Assembly: GCF_010119975.1 (NCBI RefSeq)
Contig: NZ_CP048222.1
Location: 1,757,501 to 1,821,500, forward strand
Length of the DNA stretch: 64,000 nt
Direction of reading: 5' to 3'
Source: Rhodocytophaga rosea
GTDB taxonomy: Bacteria; Bacteroidota; Bacteroidia; Cytophagales; 172606-1
A model generated the notes under the pieces. The model saw only the letters and a program-made list of their open reading frames with translations, had not been told where the DNA came from and ran no database searches. Position numbers and translations under genes: made by a program. Shown one piece after another: positions 37,528-47,258 of this stretch; position 1 is the stretch's first letter; each line of letters begins with the position of its first letter.

Positions 37528-38364
37528 ATGGCTCAACTACAGTATAAAGATCTTCTGGACGCAGGCGTGCATTTTGGCCACCTTACCAGAAAGTGGGATC
37601 CAAGGATCGCTCCATATATATTCATGGAGAAAAACGGGATTCACATCATTGATTTAAACAAAACCCTGGCGGCTTTAGAAGATGCTTCAAACGCTGTAAA
37701 ACAGATCGTGCGCTCCGGCCGGAAAATCATGTTTGTGGCTACTAAAAAGCAAGCGCAGGAAGTGGTAGCAGAAGAAGCAAGAAGGCTGAAAATGCCTTAT
37801 GTTACCGAAAGATGGTTAGGCGGTATGCTTACCAATTTTGCTACGGTGAGAAAATCCCTCAAAAAAATGTCTTCTATTGAGAAGCTGATGAAAGAGGAAG
37901 CGTTTACCAACATGGCGAAACGTGAAAGACTGATGGTAACACGTGAGAAAGATAAATTACAGAAATTGCTGGGTGGTATTGCTGATCTGACCCGTTTGCC
38001 TGCTGCCTTATTCGTAGTAGACGTAAAAAGAGAGCATATTGCTATTGCAGAAGCACATAAATTAGGGATTCCTGTATTTGCTATCGTAGATACTAACTCT
38101 AATCCTGATAGTGTAGATTTCCCGATTCCTGGCAATGATGATGCTTATAAATCTATTTCTATCATTACCCATGCCATTGGTAGAGCCATAGAAGATGGAT
38201 TAATGGAGAGAAAGAAAGATAAAGATGATCAGAAATTACAGGAAGAAGAAGAAACCAAGCGTTCTGTAGATGCGGCTGCCAGCAAAAAGGCTGCCTCTGC
38301 CCCTGCTCCGGTAGCTGAAGTTGCTGAAGACACGGAAGAGCCAGAAACAGAATCAGAAGCATAA
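37528..38364 (+). CDS. rpsB: 30S ribosomal protein S2
   Basis: A 278-residue small-subunit protein. ATG 37528 gives the expected MAQLQYKDLLDAGVHFGH; ATG 37471 would add 19 residues not seen in the family. Diagnostic segments are HLTRKWDPRIAPYIF (22-36), LNKTLAALEDA, FVATKKQAQ and ERWLGGMLTN. The C-terminal tail is Ala/Glu rich. Followed by an intrinsic terminator. Confidence 0.96.
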   Translation: MAQLQYKDLLDAGVHFGHLTRKWDPRIAPYIFMEKNGIHIIDLNKTLAALEDASNAVKQIVRSGRKIMFVATKKQAQEVVAEEARRLKMPYVTERWLGGMLTNFATVRKSLKKMSSIEKLMKEEAFTNMAKRERLMVTREKDKLQKLLGGIADLTRLPAALFVVDVKREHIAIAEAHKLGIPVFAIVDTNSNPDSVDFPIPGNDDAYKSISIITHAIGRAIEDGLMERKKDKDDQKLQEEEETKRSVDAAASKKAASAPAPVAEVAEDTEEPETESEA

Positions 38365-38399
38365 TATTTTGTAATACTCACTGCATAAAAGCAGGCAAA

Positions 38400-38439
38400 A
38401 TTGAACATTGAGCTTTTGATTCAGTGTTCAATTTTTTTT
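38400..38439 (+). terminator. Terminator between rpsB and tsf
   Basis: A 12-bp stem (38400-38411 with 38421-38432, one T-G pair), 9-base loop, then seven T. It would reduce transcription into tsf. Confidence 0.82.
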
Positions 38440-38486
38440 AAGTACAGCTTATAAACCAAACCCTATATCAAAACTAAAAACGTATC

Positions 38487-39323
38487 ATGATGGCTACTAT
38501 TTCAGCACAAGACGTAAATAAACTCCGGCAAATGACCGGCGCCGGTATGATGGATTGCAAAAAAGCCTTAACCGAAGCCAATGGCGATTTTGAAGCTGCC
38601 ATTGATATCCTAAGAAAAAAGGGTCAGAAGGTATCTGCTTCCCGTTCCGACAGACAAACTTCTGAAGGCGCTGTTTTTGTAAAAGTAAATGATGCAGGCA
38701 CCACTGCTACACTGGTAGCCTTAGGTTGTGAAACGGATTTCGTGGCTAAAAATGAAGAATTTCAGAAACTGGGAAATACTGTATTGGATGCAGCCGTTAA
38801 AAACGGAATGGACACAGCAGGCGAGTTACTTGCCCTGCATGTAGATGGCCGTCCGGTATCTGAGCATCTGACTGACCTGATGGGTAAAATCGGCGAGAAA
38901 ATTGAAATTGTTGCTTTCGAGAAACTGGAAGGCGAAAAAGTAGTGCCTTATGTTCACTCTAATGGTAAATTAGGCGTACTGCTTGCCCTTAAAAATACAG
39001 GTAATACTGATGTGACTGAAGTAGGGAAAGACGTGGCTATGCAGATTGCGGCCATGCGTCCGGTAGCTGTGGATAAGGATGGTGTGGATGCCGCTACGAT
39101 CGAGCGTGAAATCGAAATTGGAAAAGAACAAGCCCGTGCCGATGGAAAACCTGAAGCGATGCTTGAAAAAATCGCCATGGGTAAACTGAACAAATTCTAC
39201 AAAGACAGTACGTTACTAAATCAGGAATTTGTAAAAGACAATTCTAAAACGGTAGCACAAGTACTAGATAGTGCACATAAAGGATTAACCGTATCAAATT
39301 TCAAAAGAATACAAATTGGTTAA
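38487..39323 (+). CDS. tsf: Translation elongation factor Ts
   Basis: A 278-residue guanine-nucleotide exchange factor for EF-Tu. N-terminal domain VNKLRQMTGAGMMDCKKAL (10-28), the DILRKKG helix and the core LVALGCETDFVAKNEEF (77-93) are conserved. The rpsB-tsf order is the bacterial norm. ATG 38487, with a second ATG immediately after. Confidence 0.96.
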   Translation: MMATISAQDVNKLRQMTGAGMMDCKKALTEANGDFEAAIDILRKKGQKVSASRSDRQTSEGAVFVKVNDAGTTATLVALGCETDFVAKNEEFQKLGNTVLDAAVKNGMDTAGELLALHVDGRPVSEHLTDLMGKIGEKIEIVAFEKLEGEKVVPYVHSNGKLGVLLALKNTGNTDVTEVGKDVAMQIAAMRPVAVDKDGVDAATIEREIEIGKEQARADGKPEAMLEKIAMGKLNKFYKDSTLLNQEFVKDNSKTVAQVLDSAHKGLTVSNFKRIQIG

Positions 39324-39334
39324 TATCCAATCTC

Positions 39335-39376
39335 ATCAAATAAAAAAGCCCTGTTAAAAGGGCTTTTTTATTTGAT
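39335..39376. terminator. Terminator after tsf
   Basis: A perfect 17-bp stem (39335-39351 with 39360-39376) with an 8-base loop; the arm contains a run of six T after AGGGC. It lies between convergent tsf and the AlbA_2 gene. Confidence 0.92.
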
Positions 39377-39404
39377 GCCTATAAGAAACAAGCTCATTAC
39401 CTGA

Positions 39405-40022
39405 TTATTTCAAGGAATACGTAACTGGTGTTTGTTTATCATGAATAAGTAAAATTCCCTGCCAGACTAATTCTTTCAGAATAGAAGCAGCTCTGCCTTC
39501 AGAAACATTAATCATTTTGGCATATTTTTTAATTGTAACCGATTCATGCTTTTGCAGAAAGGTCAGCAAGGTTTTAATATTTCTGGAGGCAGAAACATTG
39601 TTTACGGGTGTAGAGGAACCATTCTGGAGGACCTTTGTCATTTCCTGTCCGGCGGGAACACTTTTATCTTTCGCTCGAACATAAACTGTTTTTTCACCTC
39701 CATTTCTGACAATATGCGGTTTCTGCTCACTTTCGTTAATATAAACAGCCAATACCTGCCGTCCTGCTGCTTCAAAAACCTGGTATGATAGTTCAACAAC
39801 AGGCTCGCAATAAAAGGAAGCTGCCTGCTCAATTTTCTGCATTTCCTGTAATTCCGACTGGATACCAGAGATTTTACCACTATCGGATACACCTACTAAT
39901 AATGTTCCTCCTTTGGTATTAGCAAATGCAGAAAGAGTTTTGGCTATTTTCAGCGCACTGTCTACAGTACTCTTAAATTCTATGGTTGGCCCCTCTCCTG
40001 CTGCAATTAGTTTTTCAAGCAT
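39405..40022 (-). CDS. AlbA_2 (Schlafen-type) domain protein with winged-helix end
   Basis: A 205-residue protein. Residues 1-125 match the AlbA_2 domain (EFKSTVDSALKIAKTLSAFANTKGGTLLVGVSDSGKISGI, about 15-54, then VYINESEQKPHIV and VYVRAKDKS). A helix-turn-helix-like C-terminus follows (KYAKMINVSEGRAASILKELVWQGIL). AlbA_2 domains bind nucleic acid or nucleotides in regulators and defence-linked proteins; this one is probably a transcription regulator. It is followed on the same strand by no close partner. Confidence 0.85.
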   Translation of the reverse strand: MLEKLIAAGEGPTIEFKSTVDSALKIAKTLSAFANTKGGTLLVGVSDSGKISGIQSELQEMQKIEQAASFYCEPVVELSYQVFEAAGRQVLAVYINESEQKPHIVRNGGEKTVYVRAKDKSVPAGQEMTKVLQNGSSTPVNNVSASRNIKTLLTFLQKHESVTIKKYAKMINVSEGRAASILKELVWQGILLIHDKQTPVTYSLK

Positions 40023-40104
40023 AGCTAAGTATCTAGTAACTGAACAAACGTATATACTGGTATTCAGGTTGATAACAACTCACGCTTCTTACCACCATAT
40101 ACGA

Positions 40105-41097
40105 TTACAAGGGAATTTGCTCAAATTTTACAGCCACACCATCTTTAAATGCTTTGCGCGGTTTCAGGTTCAGCACCTGAAACATTTGCTTATCTGCATC
40201 TACTTCCGGATTAGGTGTAGTGAGGAGTTTATCACCGGCAAAGATAGAATTAGCACCGGCCAGAAAACACAAAGCCTGCTCTTCTAGGTTCATGCGTACT
40301 CTCCCTGCAGAAAGCCGGATCATGGCTTTAGGCATAATAATACGGGCAGTAGCAATCATCCGCACCATTTCCCACACAGATACTTTTTCCTGGTCTTCTA
40401 GTGGGGTTCCTTCAACAGGCACCAGTGCATTTACCGGCACTGATTCCGGATGTTCGGGCAGGTTTGCCAGAGTATGCAGCATACCTATTCTGTCTTCTAC
40501 TGCTTCTCCCAATCCGATAATGCCACCGGAACAAACAGAGATGCCACTTTTGCGCACATGATCCAGCGTTTCAAGCCTGTCGTCGTAGGTACGGGTAGTA
40601 ATAATTTTGTCGTAGTGTTCGGCACTGGTATCCAGGTTATGATTATAGGCATATAAGCCCGCATCTTTTAATTTAAGCGCCTGTTCTTCGGTTAACATGC
40701 CCAGCGTACAACACACTTCCATGCCTATCTGATTTACTCCCTTCACCATGTCCAGCACCCGGTCGAAATCTTTATTGTCGCGCACTTCCCGCCAGGCAGC
40801 GCCCATACAAAAACGTGTACTTCCGGATTCTTTTGCTTTGCTGGCGGCAGCTAATACTTCTTCAGTGGGTAATAATTTATGGGTTTTAACATTGGTATGA
40901 TACCTGGCTGCTTGTGGACAATAGGCACAATCTTCGGGACAGCCACCGGTTTTTACAGATAACAGGGTGCATACCTGTACTTCCTGTGGGTCGTGGTGTT
41001 GCCGGTGAGCAATAGCTCCTTTAAAAATTAAATCCAGTACTGGTAAGTGATATATAGCAGAAATTTCCTCGCGGGTCCAGTTGTTTCTGATGTTCAT
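40105..41097 (-). CDS. bioB: Biotin synthase
   Basis: Radical SAM enzyme inserting sulfur into dethiobiotin; 330 residues. The radical-SAM cluster motif is C53-x3-C57-x2-C60 ([10 protein letters not shown]). Auxiliary-cluster features such as [19 protein letters not shown] and the R in LSAGRVRM are present. No other biotin gene is adjacent. ATG at 41097. Confidence 0.96.
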   Translation of the reverse strand: MNIRNNWTREEISAIYHLPVLDLIFKGAIAHRQHHDPQEVQVCTLLSVKTGGCPEDCAYCPQAARYHTNVKTHKLLPTEEVLAAASKAKESGSTRFCMGAAWREVRDNKDFDRVLDMVKGVNQIGMEVCCTLGMLTEEQALKLKDAGLYAYNHNLDTSAEHYDKIITTRTYDDRLETLDHVRKSGISVCSGGIIGLGEAVEDRIGMLHTLANLPEHPESVPVNALVPVEGTPLEDQEKVSVWEMVRMIATARIIMPKAMIRLSAGRVRMNLEEQALCFLAGANSIFAGDKLLTTPNPEVDADKQMFQVLNLKPRKAFKDGVAVKFEQIPL

Positions 41098-41232
41098 AAG
41101 AATAAGGTTTGGTTTTGAGCAAGACGGCTGTTTGAAGATTTAAGTAATAAATGAATATATGATAATAGATGAATTTGTATTATTCTGCGACCTTTCACAT
41201 ATGCATTACTTACAGCCAGCAATATAAACATA

Positions 41233-41270
41233 AATGGCTAAATTGATAAATATGTACCAATTTAGCCATT
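41233..41270 (-). terminator. Terminator after sppA
   Basis: A perfect 13-bp stem (41233-41245 with 41258-41270), 12-base loop. It lies just beyond the sppA stop (41302) in its direction of transcription. Confidence 0.8.
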
Positions 41271-41301
41271 ACTCAGGAAAAATTAACGTTAATTGATGGG
41301 C

Positions 41302-43065
41302 TTATTTTAATACCACATCAAATGGCAGCCTGGCCTGAATTCCTTCCCAGCTTCTGATTTTTTCCAGCGATTTTACATAAGGAGTCATAGCGCCATATTT
41401 ACTTTCCATAATTCTTTCTTCGGCCTCATCATTCATATCGCTGAACAACTCCTGAATAAATGTTTTTTGTGCCGGATAATACCGCACCCGGAAATCTTTG
41501 TCTACTTTAGCTGCCTTGGCCGCAATAGCAATGGCATCATCCAGGCCACCTAATACGTCTACCAGTCCATTTTCCTTGGCTTCTAAGCCAGTCCACACCC
41601 GGCCGGAAGCTAGCTTTTTGAGAGAATCTACCGGCATATCACGGCCTTCTGCTGCTTTGCTGGTAAAAATATCATATCCTCTGTTTACACTGCTCTGTAT
41701 CACATTTCTTTCAAAATCTGTAAGCGTATGCGTAGGATAACCTAAATCTGCATACTTATTGGTTTTAACGTTATCCGTCGTCATGCCGAGTTTATTTTTC
41801 AGAAAATTCTCTACATTAAACAGTACTGCAAAAATACCTATTGAACCTGTAATGGTATTCGGATGCGCCACAATGGTATCGCAAGCCATCGCCATATAAT
41901 ATCCACCTGAAGCCGCCAGATCAGACATGGAGGCAATTACTGGTTTTGCTTTTTTAGCCTCTACTACTTCCCGCCACATTACATCAGAGGCCAAAGAACT
42001 ACCTCCGGGTGAATTGATACGCAACACTATAGCCTTTATTTTTTTATCCAGGCGGGCTTTGCGGATTTCAGCGGCTATCTTATCAGAACCAATGGTGTTG
42101 TCATCACCTTCGCCAGAAGTAATATCGCCAGAAGCTACAATTACAGCTATGCGGTTATCAAAACTACCTTGTTTAAGTAATTTTTCAGCTTTCAGGTATT
42201 TGGATAAGCTAATAAAGCCTATTTTCTTGTCAGAACCTAGTTTGAGCTTTTTCTTAATAGCCGCATCTACCTCATCATAATACCCCAGGTTGGTAATTAG
42301 TTTATATTTGAGCGCATCTTCTGGTTCCCGGATCAGCAAGGAATCTTCCAGTTTCCTCACCTCTTCTACTGGCAGTTTTCTGGCTTTGGAAATATTGCTA
42401 ATGGTAAAATTATTAATGGAGTTCAGATAAGAAATGGTTTGTGCCCGGCTGGGTTCACTCATTTTATCCAGGAAAAATGGTTCAACCGCACTTTTATATT
42501 CTCCCACTTTAAAAATCTCAGGCTTTATATCCAATTTTTCAAAGGTACCTTTCAAAAATAAAACTTCCGCACTGATCCCATTTAGTTCAATTCCTCCCAC
42601 CGGATGCAGGTAAATTTCGTCGGCAACAGAAGCCAGATAATAGCCTTTTTCTGTATAGTATTCGCCATATGCCGTTATAAATTTACCGGAAGATTTAAAG
42701 TCTATAAGTGCATTGCGAATTTCTTCAATGGTAGCATACCCGGCATCCAGAAACATATCCATTTCCAGGTAAATGCCTTTTATATTATTGTCTAACTTCG
42801 CATTGGCAATGGCCTCCCGGATTTGGATTAGCCCCACATTGGCCTCAGGTGTAAAAGGGAGTTCGAGTTCGTCCAGGGGATTGTCTCTTCCTCTTTCAAC
42901 AATGGGTTTATCAAACTTGAGTTTTAATACAGAATTAGCCTCTACCTTTACCGGGTCGGTGGAAGAAGCTGAAGCCGCAATACCCATCACAATAAATAGC
43001 AGTAGGAAAGAAAATATGACCAAACCTATGATGGTTGCAAAAACAAACTTAAGAAATTGAAGCAT
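41302..43065 (-). CDS. sppA: Signal peptide peptidase SppA, long (67K) form
   Basis: A 587-residue inner-membrane serine protease that degrades cleaved signal peptides. An N-terminal transmembrane helix (about 6-30) precedes two SppA domains. The catalytic Lys191 (VGEYKSAVEPF) is in the first domain and the nucleophile Ser386 (SDLAASGGYYMAMACD) in the second, as expected for the fused double-length enzyme. Later GSIGIFAVLFNV supports this. ATG at 43065. Confidence 0.94.
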   Translation of the reverse strand: MLQFLKFVFATIIGLVIFSFLLLFIVMGIAASASSTDPVKVEANSVLKLKFDKPIVERGRDNPLDELELPFTPEANVGLIQIREAIANAKLDNNIKGIYLEMDMFLDAGYATIEEIRNALIDFKSSGKFITAYGEYYTEKGYYLASVADEIYLHPVGGIELNGISAEVLFLKGTFEKLDIKPEIFKVGEYKSAVEPFFLDKMSEPSRAQTISYLNSINNFTISNISKARKLPVEEVRKLEDSLLIREPEDALKYKLITNLGYYDEVDAAIKKKLKLGSDKKIGFISLSKYLKAEKLLKQGSFDNRIAVIVASGDITSGEGDDNTIGSDKIAAEIRKARLDKKIKAIVLRINSPGGSSLASDVMWREVVEAKKAKPVIASMSDLAASGGYYMAMACDTIVAHPNTITGSIGIFAVLFNVENFLKNKLGMTTDNVKTNKYADLGYPTHTLTDFERNVIQSSVNRGYDIFTSKAAEGRDMPVDSLKKLASGRVWTGLEAKENGLVDVLGGLDDAIAIAAKAAKVDKDFRVRYYPAQKTFIQELFSDMNDEAEERIMESKYGAMTPYVKSLEKIRSWEGIQARLPFDVVLK

Positions 43066-43203
43066 AATGGATTAAAAAGTTATACATGTTAAATAACAAA
43101 TCAGCCTACCTTATTTACACAGATCAATGAAATAACATAAATTCACTAATGTGCCTGCATAAATAGAATTATAAAATATAACAAAGTTATAAAACAGAAT
43201 ACA

Positions 43204-43211
43204 TACTTTTG
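43204..43211 (+). promoter_or_regulatory. Possible -7 element for folK
   Basis: TACTTTTG matches TAnnTTTG and lies 15 bases before the folK ATG; no good TTTG is visible about 20 bases upstream. Confidence 0.4.
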
Positions 43212-43225
43212 GTTTTTTTACATGA

Positions 43226-43711
43226 ATGGCAACTATTTCATATTTATTGCTGGGCAGTAATCTGGGTAGCAAACAGCTAAATCTCGAACAAGCCAGAACA
43301 CTACTCTCCTTACAAGCTGGAAATATCACTAAGCAGTCGGCTGTGTATCAAACGCTTGCCTGGGGAAATACTGATCAGCCGGCCTTTCTGAACCAGGTAC
43401 TTGAGATACAAACTGATCTAAGCCCTCAAATGTTGCTTCAAAAAATCAATGAAATTGAAAAGAATTTGGGCCGGGAGCGGCGAGCCCGCTGGGAATCCCG
43501 GTTGATTGATATTGATATTCTATACTTTAATACGCTGGTAGTCGAAACGGAAGTTCTAATCATTCCACATCCGCAAATCGCTTACAGGCGTTTCACCCTG
43601 GTACCTTTGGCTGAAATCGCCCCTGATTATATTCATCCGGTATTACAACAAACCAATTTGCAATTGCTTCAAAATTGCCCGGATACGCTGGATGTACGTG
43701 TTGTTACTTAG
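43226..43711 (+). CDS. folK: 2-amino-4-hydroxy-6-hydroxymethyldihydropteridine diphosphokinase
   Basis: Folate-pathway kinase that pyrophosphorylates 6-hydroxymethyl-7,8-dihydropterin. 161 residues. Motifs: LLLGSNLG (7-14), the HPPK signature GRERRARWESRLIDIDIL (82-99; D95 and D97 bind Mg), and IPHPQIAYRRF. No other folate gene is close. It converges on the CapD-like gene with only 4 bases between stop codons. Confidence 0.95.
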   Translation: MATISYLLLGSNLGSKQLNLEQARTLLSLQAGNITKQSAVYQTLAWGNTDQPAFLNQVLEIQTDLSPQMLLQKINEIEKNLGRERRARWESRLIDIDILYFNTLVVETEVLIIPHPQIAYRRFTLVPLAEIAPDYIHPVLQQTNLQLLQNCPDTLDVRVVT

Positions 43712-43715
43712 ATCT

Positions 43716-45659
43716 TTAATTCACCGATGGCTGCGGATTATCAAGTTTCTCATACACTGAATTCTGGCTGATATATTCGGGAACGATCTTCTTCATACAA
43801 AGAATGACTGCTTCATTGTTATGCAGAGGCAAGAGATTAGATAAATCCATCAGTTGTTCCTGAATCAACTGGAAATCATATTTACGTACTTTGGCAATCA
43901 ATATCTGTGGATGGTGTGTAGGCTTGGTATTTTCCTCATTGCTAAGTAATTCCTCATACAATTTTTCGCCAGGGCGCAGACCAGTAAATACCAGTTGAAT
44001 GTCTTTTCCAAGTGTTAAGCCGGAAAGTTTAATCATTTTCTTAGCCAGATCTACAATTTTGATAGATTTACCCATATCAAACAGGAATATCTCCCCTCCT
44101 TCACCCATACTCCCTGCTTCCAAAACTAACTGGCAAGCTTCAGGAATAGTCATAAAATAACGGGTAATATCCGGGTGGGTAATGGTAACTGGCCCTCCCT
44201 GCGCAATTTGTTTCCTAAACCTGGGAATAACAGAACCATTGCTCCCCAGCACATTGCCAAACCTGGTCGTGATAAATCGGGTGGTACGTTGAACAGGTGA
44301 TGGTTTCTGGGCAAGGTGATTATTGAGAGATTGAATATAAATTTCTGCAACACGTTTGGATGCTCCCATTACACTTGTTGGGTTTACAGCCTTATCGGTA
44401 GATATCATCACAAATTTTTCTACTCCATGTTTGGCAGAAAGATCGGCTACAATCTTAGTACCCAGAATATTAGTTAGTACCGCTTCTGATGGATTATCTT
44501 CCATTACTGGTACATGCTTATAAGCAGCCGCATGAAAAACAATATCTGGTTTATAGTTCCGGAAAATCTTTTCCATCCGGTTGGCATTGGTAATATTACA
44601 TATTCTGGTTTCAAAGTTTATCTTAACCGGCATTTCAGATAATTCCAGTTCCAGGTCATATAATGCTGATTCTGCCTGATCAACTAACACCAGCTTTTTT
44701 GGCAAAAAGGGTAATATCTGGTGTGTCAGTTCGCTTCCAATAGAACCAGCGGCACCGGTAATCATAATTGTTTTTCCTTCAATATCTTTGCTGATCTTGG
44801 ATTTATCCAGGCTTATAGGATCACGGCCTAATACATCTTCAATGTTTACATCCTTTATCTGTTTCAGGCTCAGTTCGCCATTGATCCATTTTTGAACCGG
44901 AGGAATACTTCTGGCTTGTACACCAAAAGCCAGGCAATAATCAATGATCTCCTTTTTTCGTTCAGGTGAAATTCCCTGGATAGCAATAATAAGCACTTCT
45001 ACCTGCTTCTGACGGATTATCCTCGATAAATTATCCGCTGTATTCTGATAGATAGGAACGCCATCAATGGTGTTTTTTACCTTTGCAGGATCATCATCCA
45101 GAAAAGCCACTACATTCATATTATTATCTTTGTCCTGCGAAATGGTGCGTTTAGTAATTACACCAGCTTCTCCAGCACCATAAATAATTATATTCACTTT
45201 CTCGCTCGACTGGCTGCTCTGCTGGTTTTTCCATTCAAAATAAATGATCTTAACCAGAATCCGGAAGGCAGCCATGCTGAGCATAGACACACAATAATCT
45301 ATAATGAGAATAGAAACCGGGATAATATATATCTGGGTATAATAATAATATATCAAATCTATTAGCAGGAGGATCAGCAAACTATAGGTCAATGCATAAA
45401 AAATGCGCTTGGCATCTTCTACACTGGTATATTTTATAATGCCTGCAAAGCTCTTGGTAATCAGAAAAAATACCAGCTTTAAAGAAACCACCAGTATAGC
45501 AGCCAGTGAAAATGAGGGCCATTCTATATGGGATAATTCAAAATTAAATCGTAATAAAAAGGCTAAGAAAATAGAAATCAGGCAAATAATTATATCTATC
45601 TGAAGGATAGTCCATCGGGGTATTACTTTAATCAGGCTATATACCGGTAGTGGTTTCAT
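43716..45659 (-). CDS. CapD-like nucleotide-sugar epimerase/dehydratase (polysaccharide biosynthesis protein)
   Basis: A 647-residue membrane enzyme of the CapD/PglF/WbpM family, which converts UDP-sugars for surface glycans. Four N-terminal transmembrane helices (about 18-140) precede a Rossmann-like sensor part (IIIYGAGEAGVITKR, 157-171) and the catalytic short-chain-dehydrogenase domain (MITGAAGSIGSEL, 299-311). In the catalytic part, ISTDKAVNPTSVMGASKR carries the expected Lys of the variant active site. Likely acts at the membrane in polysaccharide or glycan building. ATG at 45659. Confidence 0.92.
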   Translation of the reverse strand: MKPLPVYSLIKVIPRWTILQIDIIICLISIFLAFLLRFNFELSHIEWPSFSLAAILVVSLKLVFFLITKSFAGIIKYTSVEDAKRIFYALTYSLLILLLIDLIYYYYTQIYIIPVSILIIDYCVSMLSMAAFRILVKIIYFEWKNQQSSQSSEKVNIIIYGAGEAGVITKRTISQDKDNNMNVVAFLDDDPAKVKNTIDGVPIYQNTADNLSRIIRQKQVEVLIIAIQGISPERKKEIIDYCLAFGVQARSIPPVQKWINGELSLKQIKDVNIEDVLGRDPISLDKSKISKDIEGKTIMITGAAGSIGSELTHQILPFLPKKLVLVDQAESALYDLELELSEMPVKINFETRICNITNANRMEKIFRNYKPDIVFHAAAYKHVPVMEDNPSEAVLTNILGTKIVADLSAKHGVEKFVMISTDKAVNPTSVMGASKRVAEIYIQSLNNHLAQKPSPVQRTTRFITTRFGNVLGSNGSVIPRFRKQIAQGGPVTITHPDITRYFMTIPEACQLVLEAGSMGEGGEIFLFDMGKSIKIVDLAKKMIKLSGLTLGKDIQLVFTGLRPGEKLYEELLSNEENTKPTHHPQILIAKVRKYDFQLIQEQLMDLSNLLPLHNNEAVILCMKKIVPEYISQNSVYEKLDNPQPSVN

Positions 45660-45745
45660 AGGTTTCTTTCAAAGCCATTGTATAAAAAATACTTAATTTG
45701 TATTTATATCAATGGCAGGTTTCAGGTGCACTTTCAAATTAATAA

Positions 45746-46618
45746 TTAGATGCTGGCAACCGAAGCTTCAGGACTGATTTTTTTTACCAATCCTTGCAAT
45801 ACTTTTCCAGGTCCGCATTCAATAAATGTACTTGCTTCATCATTAACCATGTTTTGCACAGACTGCGTCCAGCGTACCGGGGCAGTCAGTTGTGCAATCA
45901 GGTTTGCTTTAATAGTTTGTACATCTGTAGCTGGTTGTGCATTTACATTCTGATATACAGGACAAGAGGGGGTATTAAAAAATGTTTTTTCAATGGCTAC
46001 TGCCAGTTGTTCTTTGGCTGGTTCCATTAATGGAGAATGAAAAGCCCCTCCTACCTGCAGAGGCAATGCCCGTTTAGCGCCAGCTTCTTTTAGTTGTATG
46101 CAGGCAATCTCAATTCCTTTCATACTTCCGGAGATCACCAGTTGCCCAGGACAATTATAGTTGGCAGGAACCACAATCTCATCGATCTGGGCACATACTC
46201 TCTCTACTGTTTCGTCGTTGAGGCCTAAAATAGCTGCCATCGTAGAAGGATTGAGTTCACAGGCCCGCTGCATAGCCTCTGCCCGTTGTGAAACCAGACG
46301 TAAACCATCTTCAAAGGATAAGGTTCCATTAGCTACCAGTGCAGAAAACTCTCCCAGGGAATGCCCGGCTACCATATCAGGCCGAAAATCTTCTGCAACA
46401 CTGGCTAATATTACTGAATGTATAAATATGGCTGGTTGGGTTACATTGGTCTGTTTGAGTTCTTCATCCGTACCGGTAAACATGATCCGGGTGATATTAA
46501 ATCCGAGAATGTCATTGGCTTGCTCAAACAAGTTTCTGGCTTTGGTGGATTGCTCGTACAGTTCTTTGCCCATGCCAGTGAATTGCGATCCCTGACCAGG
46601 AAAAATATATGCTCTCAT
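45746..46618 (-). CDS. fabD: Malonyl-CoA:ACP transacylase
   Basis: Transfers malonyl groups from CoA to acyl carrier protein in fatty acid synthesis. 290 residues, the usual size. Features: FPGQGSQ (6-12), nucleophile Ser87 in GHSLGE, active-site His194 in GGAFHSPLM, and the oxyanion-linked Q. Stand-alone in this window. ATG at 46618. Confidence 0.96.
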   Translation of the reverse strand: MRAYIFPGQGSQFTGMGKELYEQSTKARNLFEQANDILGFNITRIMFTGTDEELKQTNVTQPAIFIHSVILASVAEDFRPDMVAGHSLGEFSALVANGTLSFEDGLRLVSQRAEAMQRACELNPSTMAAILGLNDETVERVCAQIDEIVVPANYNCPGQLVISGSMKGIEIACIQLKEAGAKRALPLQVGGAFHSPLMEPAKEQLAVAIEKTFFNTPSCPVYQNVNAQPATDVQTIKANLIAQLTAPVRWTQSVQNMVNDEASTFIECGPGKVLQGLVKKISPEASVASI

Positions 46619-46756
46619 CTATGAATATAAAAACAGGCAGCTAATTTAAGAAATACGGAACAAAATAGGTAATAAGTTTCAAAACTTCCATTGTTTTTAT
46701 TTAAAACTGTACTACAATCCGTAAAAACGAATAAACTGAATTAAAATGGAGGGAAG

Positions 46757-47152
46757 TTAAATAAACTTACGATTCAATTCAGCGCTTGGCAAGCGGCAGG
46801 AGTCACTTCTGCCAAATAATTTATATCGGTTTTTAGCAATAAGTGTATAAAAAATATCCCGAACGGGTGCTGGTATAACTATGAATAGATAAAACAGTGG
46901 CCACCCACCACTTAATTCACTCGCTATCTTTAAAGCTGCTGTGGATTTTTTAAATACTTTGTCTCCTTTGATTAATATCAAGCTGTCGTAATCGTTCTGA
47001 GGGATAGCAATTTTGCATTTTTGTATAGCTTTTTGTCCGCTTTCTGATTGAAGCGCAGCAAACACAAATTTATTGTGTGTATCCCGGTCAATTATAAAGT
47101 TTACACTGGCATTACACAAGTTACAAACCCCATCAAATAGTATAGTATACAT
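46757..47152 (-). CDS. Thiol-disulfide oxidoreductase-like DCC family protein
   Basis: A 131-residue protein of the DCC family (PF04134). The D-x-x-C-x-x-C signature is DGVCNLC with C10 and C13. Later LILIKGDKVFKKSTAALKI and the final RKLFGR-like segment fit the family. Its redox role is inferred from the motif; substrate unknown. ATG at 47152. Confidence 0.9.
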   Translation of the reverse strand: MYTILFDGVCNLCNASVNFIIDRDTHNKFVFAALQSESGQKAIQKCKIAIPQNDYDSLILIKGDKVFKKSTAALKIASELSGGWPLFYLFIVIPAPVRDIFYTLIAKNRYKLFGRSDSCRLPSAELNRKFI

Positions 47153-47194
47153 AACTTCTTATAATAGTATTATCACCACTCCCTTTTAACAAGC

Positions 47195-47223
47195 AGAATG
47201 CCCGGATTAATTCCAGGCATTCT
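47195..47223 (-). terminator. Probable terminator after the first tandem cargo gene
   Basis: An 11-bp stem (47195-47205 with 47213-47223) with one mismatch; it lies 35 bases after the stop of the gene at 47259. No clear T run. Confidence 0.5.
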
Positions 47224-47258
47224 GTATATCTTAAATTAGGCTTTAGCAATTGGGTTAT

